From Dolichospermum sp. UHCC 0259 (GTDB lineage Bacteria; Cyanobacteriota; Cyanobacteriia; Cyanobacteriales; Nostocaceae): a DNA stretch of 64,000 bases. The position numbers and the translations under genes were made by a program. The notes beneath the pieces are model-generated. The model was not told where the DNA came from, did not search any database, and worked only from the letters and a program-made list of their open reading frames with translations. Shown here piece after piece: positions 18,620 to 27,498 of this stretch; the stretch's first letter is position 1, and each line of letters opens with the position of its first letter. The stretch lies in the NCBI RefSeq assembly GCF_009711935.1, contig NZ_VIKX01000216.1:26096-90095 (forward strand). The letters are read 5' to 3'.

Positions 18620-19435
18620 GCAGTGAACCGACCTTTGGTCAAAACATCATTTGTTGTCGAATCTGGCCTTTGCTGTATCCCCTCACGGTCTACAGACACT
18701 TGCTGCCGTAAGAATTTCGCCCTTGCGTAGTGTTTCGTCTTCAAGGCAAGTCCGCTAATAGCGCAGCGTGGCATTAGCCATAGTCATTGTCAGAGGAAGC
18801 CCCTGCGTTGACTTCTCACTGCACGACAATCTCAGAGTTTGCTTGCGTGACCCTTGATTTAATCTAAACAATCTTCACCATGCACTCCTGATACTCAATA
18901 ATTAAACACTAAGTAATTAGATAATGGATGAGTGAGAGACTTGGTTTGGAGAACTCTCTATACCACCCACAAGCTAGAAACTGGCTTAACCACAGGTGTT
19001 TGATAGTTTAGATATAAGGTAATTTCACACCATCAGCATCTGATAACATAACGTGGCGTTAGCCATGTCTTCACCAGCAGAAACCGCTGAAAAACCCAAT
19101 TCTCCCTTATGTAGAATCGGTAACAATCAGGTAAGCAGTAAAACACAGGCAACGAGGGCAAACCTTATCTTTATCATTGTAGATTTAGAGCGCACTTCTT
19201 TAAAAATACTTCTAGATATCTAATTGGGTAATTAGTATAGCATTTAAAGATAGACGACAATTTGTGCTGAACAACTGCTAGTATCAGAACATATTCAAAA
19301 TCGTTAGTGCTTAGTTCTTAGTAAGACTTTATATTGAAATATAGGGTTTTGTCTAGGGGATGGTCAGTTGTCAGTTGTCAGTTGTCAGTTGTTCCCTGAC
19401 TAGCAATTTATGTTATTAGGAAAATTTAGATAAAA
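18620..19435. other. 816-base non-coding stretch with small palindromic repeats
   Basis: No credible coding frame is visible. The stretch contains small palindromes of the TAGCGCAGCGTGGCATTAGCC type (near 18755-18780) and CATAACGTGGCGTTAGCCATG (near 19048), both dispersed cyanobacterial repeats. Positions 19362-19392 repeat GTCAGTT. A structured RNA could lie here, but I recognise no known family. Confidence 0.55.
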
Positions 19436-20167
19436 ATGGTTGAAAGTATGATGTTGGCACAATTCCAGAACTTGTACCCCAACGGCAGTATTATCTCAGA
19501 ACTAATAGAAATTTTTCAAGGGAAATATATCGTCCGTGTCAGTATACAACTCGAAGGCATCACCCGTGCAACGGGTATGGCAGGAGCAGAAACAGTAGAA
19601 GCAGCAGAAGACCAAGCTAGAGATAGAGCATTCACATTTCTAGGCATCAAAAATCTCCCAGTAGAAGCCACAAAATCAGCTTCACCATCAGTGACTCCAC
19701 CACCAATCAAACCTACCTTACAGGAATCAAAACCTCTTCCTCCGGTCAGCAACACCAATACACCAACATCTACACCATCCTTCCTAGAAGAGCAAATTGA
19801 TACTCAAATTACAAAACCAGAAATATTCCCACATCAAGAACCAGAATATCCACCCTTAACAGAAGTTCCTCCAGTCCCTCCCAGTAATGTGACACCGTTT
19901 ACCCCTCGGAGTTACACAGCTTACGAAGATGCCAGTGTCCAGTCAACCATTGGTAAAAACAAAAGACGCAACGAACCAGTTAACTTATCTGATGTTATTG
20001 CCCAGACAGACGTAGAAATCGAGCGCTTAGGCTGGACACCCGAACAAGGAAAAGATTATCTAGTCAAAACCTACAGTAAACGAGGACGTTCGCTCCTGAG
20101 TGAAGAAGAACTACGAAATTTTCTCACTTATCTCAAATCCCAACCAGACCCCATTGCGGGATTTTAA
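19436..20167 (+). CDS. Hypothetical cyanobacterial protein, possible nucleic-acid binding
   Basis: The 243 residues fall into three parts. Residues 1-75 alternate strands and a helix (GKYIVRVSIQLEGITRATGM, then AAEDQARDRAFTFLGI). A Pro/Thr-rich linker covers about 80-180. A C-terminal helical motif follows (IERLGWTPEQGKDYLVKTYS, then LLSEEELRNFLTYLKS). From memory, similar N- and C-terminal blocks appear in cyanobacterial Rad52/single-strand-annealing-like proteins, so a role at DNA is possible but unproven. AGGAAAA lies upstream of the ATG; a second Met is 3 codons later. It is followed by ftsX on the same strand after a GGGAACA repeat. Confidence 0.6.
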   Translation: MVESMMLAQFQNLYPNGSIISELIEIFQGKYIVRVSIQLEGITRATGMAGAETVEAAEDQARDRAFTFLGIKNLPVEATKSASPSVTPPPIKPTLQESKPLPPVSNTNTPTSTPSFLEEQIDTQITKPEIFPHQEPEYPPLTEVPPVPPSNVTPFTPRSYTAYEDASVQSTIGKNKRRNEPVNLSDVIAQTDVEIERLGWTPEQGKDYLVKTYSKRGRSLLSEEELRNFLTYLKSQPDPIAGF

Positions 20168-20283
20168 ATTAAGTAGTCGGACAAAATTAAATTCACTCGT
20201 TGAGAGAGGGAACAGGGAACAGGGAAAAAATTTACTCCCGACTCCTATCCCTCACGCCACGCTATCAGCAAAACCTAATTTCG

Positions 20284-21183
20284 ATGTTTAAATATTTTAC
20301 AAAACTAGATTACCTGTTAAAAGAAACCTGCCTGGGTTTAAAACGGGGAGGATGGATGAATTGGGCTGCTATTAGTACGGTGACTGTGTTACTGTTCCTA
20401 TTTGGCTTAAGTTTACAAGTATCTTGGCAAGTAGAAACTCTGTTGAATCAATTTGGGAGTCAGTTAGAATTATCAGTTTATTTAGAACCGGGTGTGCAAG
20501 CTTTTGATCTCGAACCAGTCATGGCAAAAATGCCGGAAGTTGCTGGTGTGGAAATGATTACGAAGGAACAAGCTTGGACAAAATTAGTTAAGGAATTTGG
20601 TTTAACTGATATTAACGGCGCTACTCAACAATTAGGTGGTAATCCTCTAGTTGACGAAATGAAGGTAAAAGCACTCAATCCCCAAGGGGTACAAAATTTA
20701 GCGACACAGTTAGCGAAATTACCGGGAGTAGATGTGGTGCAATATGTTGATGAAGCTGTCAAACGGGTTGCCCAGTTGCATCGAGGTTTAAACTGGATTA
20801 CTTTAACCATAACCATTATTTTAACTTTAACAGCGATCGCCGTCACCACAACCACAATTCGCTTAATTGCGATCGCCCGTCGTCAAGAAATAGAAATTAT
20901 GCAATTAGTAGGAGCAACAAGAACTTGGATTTATCTACCATTTATCTTACAAGGAATTTCCTTTGGTTTATTAGGTGGGGCATTGGCTTGGAGTTTCATT
21001 TCTCTCACCCAACAATTTCTTAACCGCTTACTCATCAATCAACCCGATTTTATCCAATTTCTCCGTTACGGCTTACAACTCACTATTTCCCAAACCCTTC
21101 TCTTACCCCTAATTCTCTTAGGTTTCGGTGCAACAGTCGGATTAATGGGTAGTTTATTTGCCGTTCGTAAACTTGCTAAATAA
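20284..21183 (+). CDS. ftsX: Cell-division permease-like protein FtsX
   Basis: I choose ATG 20284 (MFKYFTKLDYLLKETCLGLK), giving 299 residues, the usual FtsX size; an upstream start would translate a GGGAACA repeat. There is a cytoplasmic N-terminus, TM1 at about 25-45, a periplasmic domain at about 50-165 (ELSVYLEPGV, MPEVAGVEMITKEQAW), and three TM helices at the C-terminus with REIEIMQLVGATRTWI-like RRQEIEIMQLVGATRTWIYLP between TM2 and TM3. FtsX pairs with the ATPase FtsE to couple division to peptidoglycan hydrolase activation. FtsE is not adjacent in this window. Confidence 0.93.
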   Translation: MFKYFTKLDYLLKETCLGLKRGGWMNWAAISTVTVLLFLFGLSLQVSWQVETLLNQFGSQLELSVYLEPGVQAFDLEPVMAKMPEVAGVEMITKEQAWTKLVKEFGLTDINGATQQLGGNPLVDEMKVKALNPQGVQNLATQLAKLPGVDVVQYVDEAVKRVAQLHRGLNWITLTITIILTLTAIAVTTTTIRLIAIARRQEIEIMQLVGATRTWIYLPFILQGISFGLLGGALAWSFISLTQQFLNRLLINQPDFIQFLRYGLQLTISQTLLLPLILLGFGATVGLMGSLFAVRKLAK

Positions 21184-21189
21184 CCGTAG

Positions 21190-21208
21190 GGGCGCAGGGC
21201 CTGCGCCC
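21190..21208. terminator. GC-rich hairpin after ftsX
   Basis: GGGCGCA, loop GGGCC, TGCGCCC, 6 bases after the ftsX stop. A closely related hairpin is at 46983-47001. It is a dispersed palindrome that may also stop transcription. Confidence 0.5.
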
Positions 21209-21354
21209 TCTGTATTCTGCACTCCCCATTATATTTCATTCCCGCCTTGCTGTACTGAGAGGTTATCTATCAGTTTTCATACAAAAATATAGGGGTTTAG
21301 CACTGCTAAACCCCTACCTATACGAATCAATCCTGATTACTTTCTAACTTAATT

Positions 21355-22998
21355 CTAGAAAGTGAAGGTAGTCCGCAAAGTACCAACCAATTCGTTGGCG
21401 TTCTTGTCGTTATGCTCAGGATTCAAGATTACCAACACACCAGGAGTAATCAAAATGTTGTCGGAAAGCTTCATCTTGTACAGACCTTCGATGTGATAAG
21501 AATCACCTGCTTCAAACCCTTGAGTTTTCAGATCATTAAGAATTGATCGCCCACCCTCTGTAGCACCAGTAACTTTAGGTGACTGACCAAAGATAAAACC
21601 TAAAGTGTTACCTTCTCTCAAGAAGTCTTTGAGACCTAATGTACCAGCCCAGTAGAACATTTCAGCACTAGAAGGAGTACCAACTAAGGAACTAGCTGTT
21701 GTGTAACCTGCCCAACCACCTAATGTAATCTTCGGTGTAGGTTGTACGCTAACTTGTATACCGTAGTTGTTAGATTCACTTCTGTCGGCAGCAACAGTAC
21801 CTAGACTATTCGCTAACGCACTTCCGGTGCTTCCGAAGAAATTGGCAACACCTCTTTGATAACTATGGGCGTAGGTTAGACCAATGTTAATGGCTTTGTT
21901 AGGCTTGAAAGCCAACTGACCAAATATGGTGTTACTACCATCGAATAGTCCGCTTCCAGATGCGGGGTTAGCAGCACTATTTCTACCTGTTGCAAAATAA
22001 GCTGCGCTCAAAACAAATTTATCACTAGGTGTGACGTTCACAGTGACACCTGCGCCATCATTCGCTTGACGATAAATGGGGCTGAAACGTCCGTAGCGAG
22101 ATAAAGCACCTGAACCACTGCTTCTAAAGTCAGGGTTGAAAACATTGACGTTCTCGTTCAATTCACCACCAACAGCATCAATCTTGACACGAATCTTTTG
22201 TCCCAAGTTGAAGGCGTAGTTAACTTTGTCAACAGTAACAGCATTGCCGGTAGCACCAGTGTCATAACCCAAACGGCTCATGTTAGTTCCAGTAGTTGAG
22301 TTATTACCAACAATATTCCCCGCATTCAACCGAGTCTGCAATTGGTCTTTTCCTGTGAAACTGCTGTTCAAAGTCAACCGCACCCGGTCAGAGAAAGTTG
22401 CATTGCTGTCTGCGTCTCTTGTTGGTGAGCCAGAAGCAACTGCTACCTTATCACCAAAAGATTGGGATAAGCTGAAAATTGCTTCACCAGATAGTTTCGT
22501 GGTGGTAGAGAACTGATTAGCTTCTAGTTCGCCAGTCCGAGCTTCTAAAGCATCTACTTGACCGCGAAGAGTTGCTAATTCGGTAGAATATTCTTCTTGT
22601 AAACGCTGTAAAGTAGCTAAATCTTCCTTGCTGACCATTTCCGCAGTAGCAGTAGCAATGAGTTCATTAACGCGGTCTAAGCAGGAATTTAAACCAGCCG
22701 CAAATTCATAACGACTCAAGGCGCGATTACCACGGAAAGTACCGTTAGGATAACCACTAACTCCACAGCTATAACGTTCAAATAAAGATTGTAAAGCTTG
22801 AAACGCCCAATCAGTAGGTTGTACGTCGGAAAACTGAGAAACGGATGTTACTTGACCCAAACTGTTGGACTCTTGGGATAACTGAGCAACACTTGTTACT
22901 TGTTCGTTAACTTGACCAGCAAAGGCACTGTTACCAGTTAGTAGGCTCAAAGCGATAGCAGGGCTAACTTTGAGGATATTCCAAAAAGCTTTTTTCAT
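21355..22998 (-). CDS. SLH-domain outer membrane porin (OprB-like, 'iron uptake porin' type)
   Basis: I choose ATG 22998 (MKKAFWNILKVS), which gives a proper Sec signal peptide ending near NSAFA and 547 residues. An SLH domain follows (DVQPTDWAFQALQSLFERY ending LSRYEFAAGLNSCLDRV), then a short coiled coil (LATLRGQVDALEARTGELEA) and a C-terminal beta-barrel ending in TTFTF, with a terminal Phe as needed for BAM insertion. This is the standard cyanobacterial Som/OprB architecture, in which the SLH domain anchors the protein to the pyruvylated cell wall polymer. Substrate cannot be told from sequence. It stands alone, and its 5' leader has a possible Yfr1 binding site. Confidence 0.92.
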   Translation of the reverse strand: MKKAFWNILKVSPAIALSLLTGNSAFAGQVNEQVTSVAQLSQESNSLGQVTSVSQFSDVQPTDWAFQALQSLFERYSCGVSGYPNGTFRGNRALSRYEFAAGLNSCLDRVNELIATATAEMVSKEDLATLQRLQEEYSTELATLRGQVDALEARTGELEANQFSTTTKLSGEAIFSLSQSFGDKVAVASGSPTRDADSNATFSDRVRLTLNSSFTGKDQLQTRLNAGNIVGNNSTTGTNMSRLGYDTGATGNAVTVDKVNYAFNLGQKIRVKIDAVGGELNENVNVFNPDFRSSGSGALSRYGRFSPIYRQANDGAGVTVNVTPSDKFVLSAAYFATGRNSAANPASGSGLFDGSNTIFGQLAFKPNKAINIGLTYAHSYQRGVANFFGSTGSALANSLGTVAADRSESNNYGIQVSVQPTPKITLGGWAGYTTASSLVGTPSSAEMFYWAGTLGLKDFLREGNTLGFIFGQSPKVTGATEGGRSILNDLKTQGFEAGDSYHIEGLYKMKLSDNILITPGVLVILNPEHNDKNANELVGTLRTTFTF

Positions 22999-23010
22999 AA
23001 ATTTTAGTCT

Positions 23011-23017
23011 CTCACAC
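23011..23017 (-). promoter_or_regulatory. Possible Yfr1 small-RNA target at the porin ribosome binding site
   Basis: On the coding strand the leader reads GGTGTGTGAGAGAC starting 24 bases before the ATG. GTGTGAG (23017 to 23011) is fully complementary to CUCACAC in the conserved single-stranded core ACUCCUCACAC of the cyanobacterial sRNA Yfr1, which represses porin mRNAs in Prochlorococcus. Seven base pairs is short, so this is suggestive only. Confidence 0.4.
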
Positions 23018-23214
23018 ACCTAAATGAATCCAGTTTATGGTAAAGTCCCAAGGGAACTTATACATAAATGTTCTATGGTGATTCTACATCATTAATGACA
23101 ATTAAAACAACTAAATATCAAAATTTTTATACAAAGTTATAATTTATTTATGATCTGGTAAATTTGAGATTATACTCTGTTTATGGTACGTATTGATAAA
23201 GATCAATATCAAAT

Positions 23215-23883
23215 TTACGATCGCTGACCTGTGACAATATATGTAACTCGTTGGGCAATATTAGTTGCGTGATCTGCCATGCGTTCTAAACAACGAATTG
23301 CTAGGGTTAACAATAGAATTGGTTCCAGGACTCCAGAAAAATTTTCCTGTTGGGCAAAGGTTTGATAGAGATGCTCATAAGCATTATCTACAGCATCATC
23401 TAAATGCTTCATTCTTTGTCCACTGGTCTCATCCAAATCTGCTAAAGCAACTAAACAAGTTGCTAACATTGCCTGGGCGTGCTGGGACATAATGGCGATT
23501 TCTGGCAAAGAACTATGTTGAGGATAAGGGAAGAGTTTAATGGCAATTTTTGCTAAGTCTTTGGCATAATCCCCAATCCGTTCTAGGTCACGAACTAATT
23601 GCATAAAAGCACTTAAACATCGCAAATCTTTTTCTCTAGGTGCTTGACGAATGATGATAGTTGTGCAATCAGATTCTATTTGCCGATAAAAGCGATCTAT
23701 TTTCTTATCTAATTTGGGTATTTGTTCCGCTGCTATCAAGTCACCAGCAAATAAGGCTTGATGACTAAGACGAAAGGATTGCTCTACTAAAGCACCCATG
23801 CGTAATATATCTCGTTCTAAACGCCTAATGGAGCGTTTTATTTGCGGTAATTCATGATTTGGTGTATCAAATACAGTTTTCAC
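23215..23883 (-). CDS. phoU: Phosphate signalling protein PhoU
   Basis: The 222 residues contain two PhoU three-helix repeats (about 20-110 and 120-210). Conserved acidic and Arg residues are visible in RDLERIGDYAKDLAKIA and RCLERMADHATNIAQRV, the (E/D)xxxD metal clusters of PhoU. It dampens signalling by the sensor kinase when phosphate is plentiful. It follows sphS by 30 bases on the same strand and completes a sphR-sphS-phoU operon. No pst transporter genes are in the window. Confidence 0.96.
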   Translation of the reverse strand: MKTVFDTPNHELPQIKRSIRRLERDILRMGALVEQSFRLSHQALFAGDLIAAEQIPKLDKKIDRFYRQIESDCTTIIIRQAPREKDLRCLSAFMQLVRDLERIGDYAKDLAKIAIKLFPYPQHSSLPEIAIMSQHAQAMLATCLVALADLDETSGQRMKHLDDAVDNAYEHLYQTFAQQENFSGVLEPILLLTLAIRCLERMADHATNIAQRVTYIVTGQRS

Positions 23884-23913
23884 GCTAATTATATAAAAAG
23901 TGTATATATTTTA

Positions 23914-25230
23914 TTAACTATAGTCTTGGCTAGGTGTATTTGTCATGATCTGAGAGAATTGCAGTTGAAGCCACGCCCCACCTGTTTCTGGATGGTTCAT
24001 GGCTTTAATTGCACCATTATGGGCAATAATTATTTGCTGGACAATTGCTAAACCTAATCCAGTACCAGCAATTCCCGTTGTTGAATTGACTTCAACTTGT
24101 GAACGATATCGAGCTTTGTCTCCGCGATAAAAGCGTTCAAATACATGAGGTAAATCGGCAACAGCAAAGCCAACACCGGAGTCAACAATATTGATTTCCA
24201 ACATGGGACCGTTATCAGTAGAAATTATGTGAGTTTCAACGTCAATAGTGGTTTGAGGGGGACTATATTTAATGCTATTATCTAGCAAGTTGACAAATAC
24301 TTGATAAAGTTGAGATTTATCTGCTTGAATGTAGATGTTTTCTAGTCCAGTATAGTTGATACTCAAAGACTGACGTTGGGCAATTGGTTCTAGAGTTTCC
24401 CATGCTGAGAGGATTAGCGATCGCACTTCCACCATTTCTAAATTTAACTGCATGGTGGGATTATTTTCCATTTGCGTCAGTTCCAACCAACTTTGCACCA
24501 AATTAATCAGTCGGTCAACTTCTTGCATCAGCCTATTAACCCAACGGTCTAAAGGTGGTTCTAGACGGGTTTGCAGAGTTTCCACCACCAAACGAATAGC
24601 CGTAAGCGGTGTTCGCAGTTCATGGGCTAAATCAGAAAAAGAGCGATCGCGTTCCTGCTTCATATCTAGCACAGATTGGCAATTTTCCAAAAATACCCCC
24701 ACCTGTCCCGTTGTCAGAGGTAAACTAGAAGCCCGCAACAACATAGATTTTACCGCTGTCATCTCCCTAGCATCCTCACAAGAAGGATGAAAAACCCATT
24801 CCTGCACCTGTGGCTTTTGCCAATCACGAGTTTGTTCAATTAACTGATCTAATTCATAAGACCGCACCAACTCTAACAACAAACGCACCTGTCCTGGCTG
24901 CCACCTTTGAAGATATAAAATTTCTCGCGCTTGCTGATTGCACCATAGCAGTTGATTTTCCTCATCTACCTGCAAATATCCCACAGGTGCAAAATCTAGC
25001 AACTCCTTATACATAGACAATGATTGCTGCAAATCCTGTCGTTGTTTATTCACCATAAACATATCCTGCCGTAAGCGAGGTCTTAGCAGCAACTTAATAT
25101 TATTGATATTATGGGAACGAGAATTTAACGGTTGCAATAATTGCTCTAAATACCAGTTCAGGTGAACCTGTTGCCAAACCCAAAAACCAAGGCCGACAAC
25201 TAAACCCAGCAAAAATCCCAAAAAAAGCAT
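23914..25230 (-). CDS. sphS: Phosphate-sensing histidine kinase SphS (PhoR-like)
   Basis: The 438 residues start with one hydrophobic segment (FLGFLLGLVVGLGFWVW, about 3-20), then a PAS-like domain around 70-180 (LLDFAPVGYLQVDEENQLLWCN). The dimerisation domain has its phospho-accepting His in FSDLAHELRTPLTAIRL near 210, and the ATPase domain has the N box DNSIKYSP, DSGVGF and the G box GTGLGLAIVQQII. It lies between the response regulator and phoU on the same strand, which with the architecture supports the Pho assignment. It senses low phosphate, probably through the Pst system and PhoU. Confidence 0.92.
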   Translation of the reverse strand: MLFLGFLLGLVVGLGFWVWQQVHLNWYLEQLLQPLNSRSHNINNIKLLLRPRLRQDMFMVNKQRQDLQQSLSMYKELLDFAPVGYLQVDEENQLLWCNQQAREILYLQRWQPGQVRLLLELVRSYELDQLIEQTRDWQKPQVQEWVFHPSCEDAREMTAVKSMLLRASSLPLTTGQVGVFLENCQSVLDMKQERDRSFSDLAHELRTPLTAIRLVVETLQTRLEPPLDRWVNRLMQEVDRLINLVQSWLELTQMENNPTMQLNLEMVEVRSLILSAWETLEPIAQRQSLSINYTGLENIYIQADKSQLYQVFVNLLDNSIKYSPPQTTIDVETHIISTDNGPMLEINIVDSGVGFAVADLPHVFERFYRGDKARYRSQVEVNSTTGIAGTGLGLAIVQQIIIAHNGAIKAMNHPETGGAWLQLQFSQIMTNTPSQDYS

Positions 25231-25280
25231 AGAAGTCGTTAGTTGGTGTATGATTCAAAACTAACAACTATCTTCACCAA

Positions 25281-26033
25281 TCACCCAAATCTGTAACCAA
25301 AACCCCTCACAGTTACAATATATTCTGGATGACTAGGATCTTCCTCCAGCTTTTCCCGTAGCCAGCGAATATGAACATCCACAGTTTTGCTATCCCCCAC
25401 AAAATCTGGACCCCATATTTGATCCAACAACTGTTCCCGTGACCATACCCGTCGGGTATAACTCATAAATAATTCTAACAGCCGGAACTCCTTCGGAGAC
25501 AAATTCGCCTCTTCTCCACGTACAGTTACCCGACACTCCTGAGCATTTAAAGTGATATCTTTGTGCTTGAGAACCGGAACTTGTGGCAATGCACTTAAAC
25601 GTTGACGACGAAGTAACGCCCGACACCGTGCCACCAATTCTCGCATACTAAACGGTTTCGTCAAATAGTCATCAGCACCCACCTCCAAGCCCAGCACTCG
25701 GTCAGTTTCACTACCTTTAGCACTCAACATCAAAATTGGTACTGAGTTGCCCTGGTGGCGCAAAAAACGGCAAATATCTAGACCATTAATTTGCGGTAAC
25801 ATCAAATCTAACAGCACCAAATCCAAAGACATTTCTTCAGAATTATCTTCACAATTTTTCAGATATTCTATCGCCGTTCTGCCATCACTAGCAATAATTA
25901 CCTCATAACCTTCCCCTTCCAAGGCTACAACTAACATTTCCCGAATTAGTTCTTCGTCTTCGACTACGAGAATACGGCTTGTTTGTCCAATATCTGCCCT
26001 GGCAGAATACTTAGCTAATTCACTGGTATACAT
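25281..26033 (-). CDS. sphR: Phosphate response regulator SphR (PhoB-like)
   Basis: The 250 residues have a receiver domain (about 20-140), with acidic residues in VVEDEELI, the phosphorylated Asp in LVLLDLMLPQINGLD, and the conserved Lys in DDYLTKPFS. An OmpR-type winged helix follows (about 155-250), with RVWSREQLLDQIWG and TVDVHIRWLREKLEEDP. It is the first gene of sphR-sphS-phoU. An N-terminal extension of about 15 residues precedes the receiver domain. It would activate alkaline phosphatase and pst genes. No clear Pho box is visible to me in its own promoter region. Confidence 0.92.
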   Translation of the reverse strand: MYTSELAKYSARADIGQTSRILVVEDEELIREMLVVALEGEGYEVIIASDGRTAIEYLKNCEDNSEEMSLDLVLLDLMLPQINGLDICRFLRHQGNSVPILMLSAKGSETDRVLGLEVGADDYLTKPFSMRELVARCRALLRRQRLSALPQVPVLKHKDITLNAQECRVTVRGEEANLSPKEFRLLELFMSYTRRVWSREQLLDQIWGPDFVGDSKTVDVHIRWLREKLEEDPSHPEYIVTVRGFGYRFG

Positions 26034-26208
26034 TAACTTTTTCAGTGTATAACAAAGCCTAGTATATTATAAATCATACCAATCATAGATTTATTTTAAT
26101 TTTCTTTGTATTTGCGTTAATTGTAAATTTTTGTGTCAGTAATCCTGTCATCCCCCTTGACAACCGCAGAGTTGTCAATTACAGTTTTAGTACAAAAATA
26201 CTATGAAG

Positions 26209-26261
<53 letters not shown>

Positions 26262-26480
26262 AGAAGAAGCAAAAGTAGGGTGTGTTAGCGACAGCGTAAC
26301 GCACCATTCCAGGTTAAACCAGAATTGCAAGTTATTAAATTTGCGTTCCTTAAAGGTGATATATGGATGTAAAAACCCAAATTATGGCCTTTTCAAGTAT
26401 ATAAATCCGTAAATTTTGGATTTCATTTAAGTGAAGAAGATAATTAGTTAATTCAAGAGTTAATTCAAGGAAGTGGAAAT

Positions 26481-27464
26481 ATGACAACAGGTGCAGTTAA
26501 AGACAACAAACAACAATTAGTACAATCCTTTCAACAAATTCGTGCTGACAGAAAAAAGCTAGATGCCAAAATAGCTACTAAACAGGAAGAAGCTGAAAAA
26601 GTAAAAAACCAGGAAATTATCGCCGCAGCTTCCACCTACACCATTGATAGTATTGTTAAAGGTTTAGCGGATTTACAGTTAGAATTTGGCAGCATTGTCA
26701 ATGCACTGGCAGAAAAATTAGCTCAAGAAAATACTAAATTAGATGAATTAAATAGAGCCATAGAGATTGAAACTCAAAAACTACAAGAACTCAGACAAAT
26801 TAGAATCGTTGCTGATACCTTAGATATTTTCACTCAAGAACATCAAGAAAAATTAAAAATTCTTGAACAGGAGACAGCAAATAGAAAAGAAGCTTTAGAA
26901 AAAGAAGCAGCAACCAGAAGGAAAGAATGGCAAAAAGAACAAATAGAATTTACAGAAAAACTACAAACCTATAATGATTTATTAGCTAGGGATAGACAGC
27001 AAGAACAGGAAGAATATGAATATAAATTAGCCACTACTCAGAAACTGACAACAGATGCCTATGAGGCTAAAAAACGTAATTTAGAAAGAGAAATTGCCGA
27101 AACTACTCAACAAAAACAGAAAGATTGGACTGAAAGAGAGAAATTTTTAACCGATAATCAAAAATTATTTACCGAATATCAACAACAGGCTGTGAAATTT
27201 CCCACTGAATTGGAAGAAGCGGTTAAAAAAGCTAGAGAAGATGCGATTAAGGAAACCAGCCAAAAAGCTAAAGTTGAAGTTGACTTATTTGAGAAAGAAT
27301 GGGAATCAACTAAACAGAGTTATGAATTAAAAATTACATCTTTGGAAGAAACAATTGTCAAACAAACTGAGCAAATTGAAGGAATTGCGGCTCAATTACA
27401 AACTGCACTCAAACAGGCTCAAGATTTAGCAATGAGAGCCTTTGATAGTTCCACAAATAAATAG
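26481..27464 (+). CDS. Coiled-coil-rich protein, first of a tandem pair
   Basis: The 327 residues are almost wholly alpha-helical and rich in Glu, Lys, Gln and Ala. Heptad-like spacing runs from about 90 to 310, and there is no membrane segment or signal peptide. The segment ADLQLEFGSIVNALAEKLAQ near 68 and the end QLQTALKQAQDLAMRAF recur in the next gene, so the two are paralogues. AAGGAAGTGG lies before the ATG. Proteins of this composition form filaments in cyanobacteria; Anabaena has an adjacent filament-forming pair, LfiA and LfiB, which this pair may represent. That identity is a guess from gene arrangement and composition. Confidence 0.75.
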   Translation: MTTGAVKDNKQQLVQSFQQIRADRKKLDAKIATKQEEAEKVKNQEIIAAASTYTIDSIVKGLADLQLEFGSIVNALAEKLAQENTKLDELNRAIEIETQKLQELRQIRIVADTLDIFTQEHQEKLKILEQETANRKEALEKEAATRRKEWQKEQIEFTEKLQTYNDLLARDRQQEQEEYEYKLATTQKLTTDAYEAKKRNLEREIAETTQQKQKDWTEREKFLTDNQKLFTEYQQQAVKFPTELEEAVKKAREDAIKETSQKAKVEVDLFEKEWESTKQSYELKITSLEETIVKQTEQIEGIAAQLQTALKQAQDLAMRAFDSSTNK

Positions 27465-27498
27465 AAAACTAACAATTTGAATAATTTTGAGGTGAATA

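Noticed and set aside
18550..18774. Short frame across the rnr start
   Set aside because: It overlaps the RNase R N-terminus out of frame and begins in a palindromic repeat.
18620..19435. Possible structured RNA (RNase P RNA, tmRNA or 6S RNA) in the long gap
   Set aside because: None of the conserved core sequences I know for these RNAs could be found; the visible structure is explained by dispersed palindromes.
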